64,000 nt of DNA from Burhinus oedicnemus. Lineage: Eukaryota; Chordata; Aves; Charadriiformes; Burhinidae. Under the pieces are notes generated by a model. That model was given only the letters and a program-made list of their open reading frames with translations. It was not told the origin of the DNA and ran no database searches. Positions 60,130-64,000 of this stretch are shown here, one piece after another (within the stretch, counting starts at the first letter, position 1; each line of letters begins with the position of its first letter). A program made the position numbers and the translations under genes. Location of the stretch: contig VFFE01006796.1 in NCBI GenBank assembly GCA_008921705.1, positions 505,775 to 569,774 on the forward strand, in the 5' to 3' direction.

Positions 60130-62027
60130 GATCAAGAAATGTCTCGTGTAATTCAGCAAGCAGAAAGTACTGCTTATACTGTAGGTATATACATAGATGT
60201 GTTTAAATTATTTTCCACTGCATAAAGACAAATATATGCAGTAGTAGAGGTATACTGCAATGTAAGGTGGTTGTGGGTAAGTTTACTTGCTGGCATATCT
60301 CTGAACAACAGGAAAATTTAATTTGCAAATAGAAGGCATCAATATTGTTAATTTGTAACAGTAAAAGAAAGTTATAGCTATAGTGTTCATAAGTAGTCAA
60401 TGCTATAATGAACACAGAAAAGAAATATACTTCTAGAAAAATGTCTGGAAAAGGATATCTCTGTATATATATTTTCAGTGTAGTTTACTTAGCTCAGTCT
60501 TAAGGTCTGAGAGTAATACAGGTATAATTCCAGACTTTCCACTAGTCTTTAGGTACTTACACAGTACTTTATGATCATAGGTAAAATGCTGTAGCTGGAG
60601 GCAAATTTAGGCATTGTGTATAGAACTACAATATAAATTAAACATTTTTTGCAATAAAATAATCTTTATAATGCCTACATAATACAAGTTTTTCTTTGTA
60701 ACTTCTCTAACCAGAACTGGATCTGGATATTCTAATCTTAATTTCTGCTCTGATCTTTATGGACGTATCTGCAGTAGTGAAGATTTGAAACATGCTTCCC
60801 ACTCTTTCCACTCTCCCATTCAGAGGGAAAAAACACTGCCTTAACGTTTCATTTTAATTTTTCTCCAGATTTCTCATTTTTTCATATCAGGTCTTTGGAC
60901 GCCATTCCCAGAAGAAAAATCCCTCAAAACGACAAGTCATATCATCTGGGTTTCGAATCTCAGCTGCTGTTACTGTATAAAAGATTCTGTTTAGAGACAG
61001 CTTGGCAGCATGTGACACTCCGTCATCAAAATCCAGCAAGCCTCAGCCACACGTTTAGTGCCATCTCAGCATCTTTGTCTATAGCAATTTGTCATATCCT
61101 TCAAAAAGACAGAAGTCAGATTTTGAGAACTTACACCTATTAAATGCAGAGCGTCACAGAAGGGTTGAGTTTTTTTCTTTTTGGCCTAAAAAGCACACTT
61201 GAAACACTGCAGAAGACTTTGACAAAGAGCTATGCAGTTTAGGCAACAAGGAAAGCGGACAACAGATAGCAAGGTTCTGAATTTGGCAACAGGAGCAATA
61301 ACAGTACAACAAACTTTTATTTATATTGACATAATTTCATTTAACAATTTAATTCTGCTGTTATACTCATGAATTTGTGTCAAATCTAACAGCACAAAAC
61401 CAAATTCAGTTTAATAAAGACGTAATAACACAGCAAGATCCCGTTGTATGATTACACTAAGGCCTTGATGAGTAACCAGATGAACCTGCTATCCTTTCCC
61501 CTGTCCTCTTTGGTAATAGTCATTTGTTGTGCACCTCAAACTGAAACAATTTTTTTTTTCTTGGCCGTGAATGCTCACATTCTGTAGCAGGGTAGGTTAT
61601 CTAAAATGCAGCATAGTGTATGACCTGAGCACTAGAAGAACAAGACCTGAACTCTGCAGGAACTCTATGTGCATTGCAAAGAGACAGTTTCCTCTGCTTC
61701 GGCGATGGGAAGTCTATGGGGATGTAAGATTAAAGGTGGCACTTTGATGTACTGTGTTTGGATCATATGTTCAATCACTGGTTGATTTTGAAAAATATAT
61801 TAAGTTCAAGAGGGCTGTGAGCTCATGGCAAGCAGAGGGTTATTGACCTAGTCTTTGATGGACATGGTTACTGTCTTTTCTGTGGCAGGCACCTCTGGCA
61901 GTCACGTGGCTGTTCAGACCTCTTTTCATAATTTGGAATTCACAAGACACGTGGGCTGAGCTGTATTGGCAGCCCTAATACTTTTTCACCGGTGGCAGCC
62001 CTGACAAAAAATTTTGAAGTAGAGGGG
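60130..62027. other. unassigned A/T-rich stretch
   Basis: No gene or repeat family recognised; open frames do not exceed 82 codons. Confidence 0.6.
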
Positions 62028-62305
62028 TGTCATGGTTTGGGCTGGACTGGCCACTGACGCGAAATGACAAATGCTCTCCCCCACCTCTCTCTCCAAGGAG
62101 AGGAGGGAGAGAGAAAGAGATTTATGAGTTTAGAAGGAACTAAACTACTTTAATGAAATATTAATAATAAAATGATAAAAAGGAAATAATGAAGTATATA
62201 CAAAACTGGATCAAGCTCCCAGGATGATGATCACGTCACCAGCAGGCACTGGGAAAGTCCCAGACTGGACTCAGTGATGAACGGGAACTAGATTCTGCAC
62301 AATAT
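62028..62305 (-). mobile_element. partial LTR of a second avian endogenous retrovirus family
   Basis: It begins with TGTCATGGTTTGGGCTGGAC at 62028, the reversed 3' terminus of an avian LTR, continues with CTCTCCCCCACCTCTCTCTC, GGAGAGGAGGGAGAGAGAAA and TTTATGAGTTTAGAAGGAAC, and carries a reversed polyadenylation-type ATTAAA at 62154-62149. AGGATGATGATCACGTCACC near 62220 also belongs to this family as I know it. Similarity is lost near 62300 with no matching far terminus, so the element is truncated. It is distinct from the LTR at 26.9 kb although both share the general terminus. Confidence 0.75.
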
Positions 62306-62679
62306 GCTATTAATTTCAGTAGTTAGAAGAGGCTTAGCTAAAAAGTAAAATTACTGAACAGAAAATTGGTTGTTGGTGTGTGTGTTGCTCGCTTGCACAC
62401 ACATGTTTAACACATTGGAGTTTTAAGAGAACAATATCCTCCAAAAGAAGAACATAGACTACCCACCATGAAGATAATATCTGTGGTGTGGTGCTGTGGT
62501 GTTTCAGGAGCAGAGCTCTCTGCAGCTTTACATTCAGCTGTGGGACCCTGGGAGAAAGGCCTGCACTTATAATATTTCCTCATCCAGGTCTGCAGTCACT
62601 GGGAGTGAAATATAACTAGAGACATGCGCATACATTATGTTTATGTGTAGCCTTGTATCTTCGTTTGCTTTGGTTGTCT
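62306..62679. other. unassigned stretch between LTR piece and SINE
   Basis: Nothing recognised apart from a short GT run near 62375. Confidence 0.6.
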
Positions 62680-62796
62680 AATTAGGCTGTAAGCTCTTGC
62701 AGATGGAAGGTGTCTTTTGCTTAGTGTTTGTACAGCACATCAGGGTCCCAGTCCTGAGTGATGCCTCCAGGTGCTACTAAAGTAGTAATGAACAGA
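62680..62796 (+). mobile_element. MIR-type amniote SINE, 3' part
   Basis: TTAGGCTGTAAGCTCTTGCA, GATGGAAGGTGTCTTTTGC, TTAGTGTTTGTACAGCACAT, CAGGGTCCCAGTCCTGAGTG and GCCTCCAGGTGCTACTAAAG follow the 3' region of the amniote MIR-like SINE common in turtles, crocodilians and birds ('GTAAGCTCTTYGGGGCAGGGA ... TGTTTGTACAGCRCCTAGCACA ... GGCGCTAC'). The element lacks its 5' portion. Confidence 0.8.
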
Positions 62797-64000
62797 TTAA
62801 TTGCACATCCTTTGCATGTCAGCCATGGTCCTTAGCCTTGCTTGGCCAGGTAAGACGTAGTGCTTTTCCAGCTCCCTAACTGGATAAACATTCTCAGCTG
62901 GCCACAGCAAATTAATTTCAGATGCAAGTAATATTCAAGGATCTCTGTTGGCCTGTTTGTGGTTTTTGTTTTATTTGACCATGTTCTCTTCAACAACCAA
63001 GTCAGCTAAATAGAGATAATGTAGAAAGAAGGGAGAAAAGGTGTAGTTGAGCTGGTAAAACAGGCTTTCCTATGGAAAGCAGGCTCTTCTTACCTAGTAA
63101 GCAGAACTGAAAAGCTCGATTCTCTGATATCCTGCATCTTGTGACACTGGTAACACTAAAGCAAACATCTTTTTCTAAGTTGGTAATGTTTTCCATCCAC
63201 TTTGCATTCAGGAAAATACTGATTAAAAGAGCCAAGGAAAAATCATCCTAGAAGAGCATTCATAAGAGAAAATAATGAGCAAAATGGCAAGATAAAGGGG
63301 CAAAATGTATTTACTTACACAGCTCTCTCCTGCCCCAGCTGAAAGATTAGCTTTCATAATCATGTTATTTCATGTTCCCAGTTAACGTGCAGCATTTCTA
63401 ACCCATGTTTAGGTAAATGTTGCTGCTCTTCATACATTTTTTTAACCCATGATGTAAAAGCATTGCATGAAATGAGCACCATGCATAGCACAAGTGTACT
63501 CTTGCAGTAAAATCACATAATTGGAAGCACATCCATAGATATTTAGTTTGCCAGTAACTGATCCATTTACTTAACCTTCTTAAAGCCTGTGGACAGAGGC
63601 CTTCAAAAAGCCTGAAAATTAGAGACAGTTCTCACAGAAGAGCAGGCAACAATTTCATAGTTCATCTCGTTTTTCTGTTCAGGCAACGAAGAGGGCCTGG
63701 GAAAACTCTCCTGGGTTGAAATTACAGCTATGTCACAGAAATGACATGAACACAGGAAATAGTTGCCTTATAACCATTAGCTGGGGTCCCAGCTGACTGC
63801 AGTGACATTCGCTGCAGCTGAAGTATGTGTGTGAATCAGGAGCAGCAGAGGAATATTCCTGAAACCAGCACTCCTTGGGCCAGCAATGGGTTTCTCTGCC
63901 CCATTCAGGCTTTCTGTGAACAGGATGTTTGGAGAACTAGGTGATTTTACAGGGTCTCCTTTACCACTGCCTTACTCTCTCCACAGAAAAGTATCTAAAA
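62797..64000. other. unassigned non-coding stretch to window end
   Basis: No repeat, RNA gene or exon recognised. A 77-codon minus-strand frame (63235-63002) has no domain. Confidence 0.6.

Noticed and set aside
1..64000. CRISPR array, operon, prophage or other prokaryotic system
   Set aside because: No regularly spaced repeats, no long coding density, and the CR1, LTR and SINE content shows vertebrate nuclear DNA.

Overview
The window reads as nuclear DNA of a bird, lying in an intron or between genes. The evidence is the interspersed repeats: several CR1 LINE 3' ends, including the 'TTCTATGAT' type of tail usual in birds; a solo LTR with the sequence architecture of bird endogenous retrovirus LTRs; and two MIR/CORE-SINE type fragments of old amniote age. 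Base composition is A/T-rich throughout, with stops in every frame. There are no operons, ribosome binding sites or prokaryotic features. The LTR at 26.9-27.5 kb resembles ones I associate with Neoaves rather than chicken; that is a recollection, not a search result. I could not identify a host gene.

Layout. 0-9.8 kb: non-coding sequence with a hexanucleotide and a CA microsatellite, plus a diverged direct repeat of about 210 bp present twice (3.66 and 4.96 kb). 9.8-18 kb: a minus-strand CR1 3' end, a perfect ten-copy GGGAA array, an unassigned open frame with a good 3' splice signal at 13.7-13.9 kb, and a GC-rich block at 17-18 kb that ends in a CR1-style tail. 18-27.5 kb: two CR1 fragments in opposite orientation about 0.4 kb apart (24.1 and 24.6 kb), then a solo LTR of about 590 bp. 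27.5-41.5 kb: long A/T-rich single-copy sequence, a perfect four-copy 9-mer array and a poly-pyrimidine tract. 41.5-43.6 kb: the best preserved CR1 fragment, which keeps a readable C-terminal piece of its ORF2 polyprotein, followed by a clear CpG island with G-quadruplex potential. 43.6-64 kb: more unassigned sequence, a MIR-type SINE at 57.6 kb, a second LTR piece at 62.0 kb and another MIR-type 3' end at 62.7 kb.

No open frame could be assigned to a known host protein. The longest are 144-170 codons, close to what chance gives in 64 kb read in six frames. The only region that looks like a gene start is the CpG island at 42.85-43.59 kb, with a minus-strand open frame that runs into a consensus 5' splice site. 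Two further minus-strand open frames with one good splice signal each (21.4 and 13.7 kb) could belong to the same transcript, but the exon phases do not fully connect and I treat that model as speculative. I found no convincing novel biological system; the findings list the places most worth checking.
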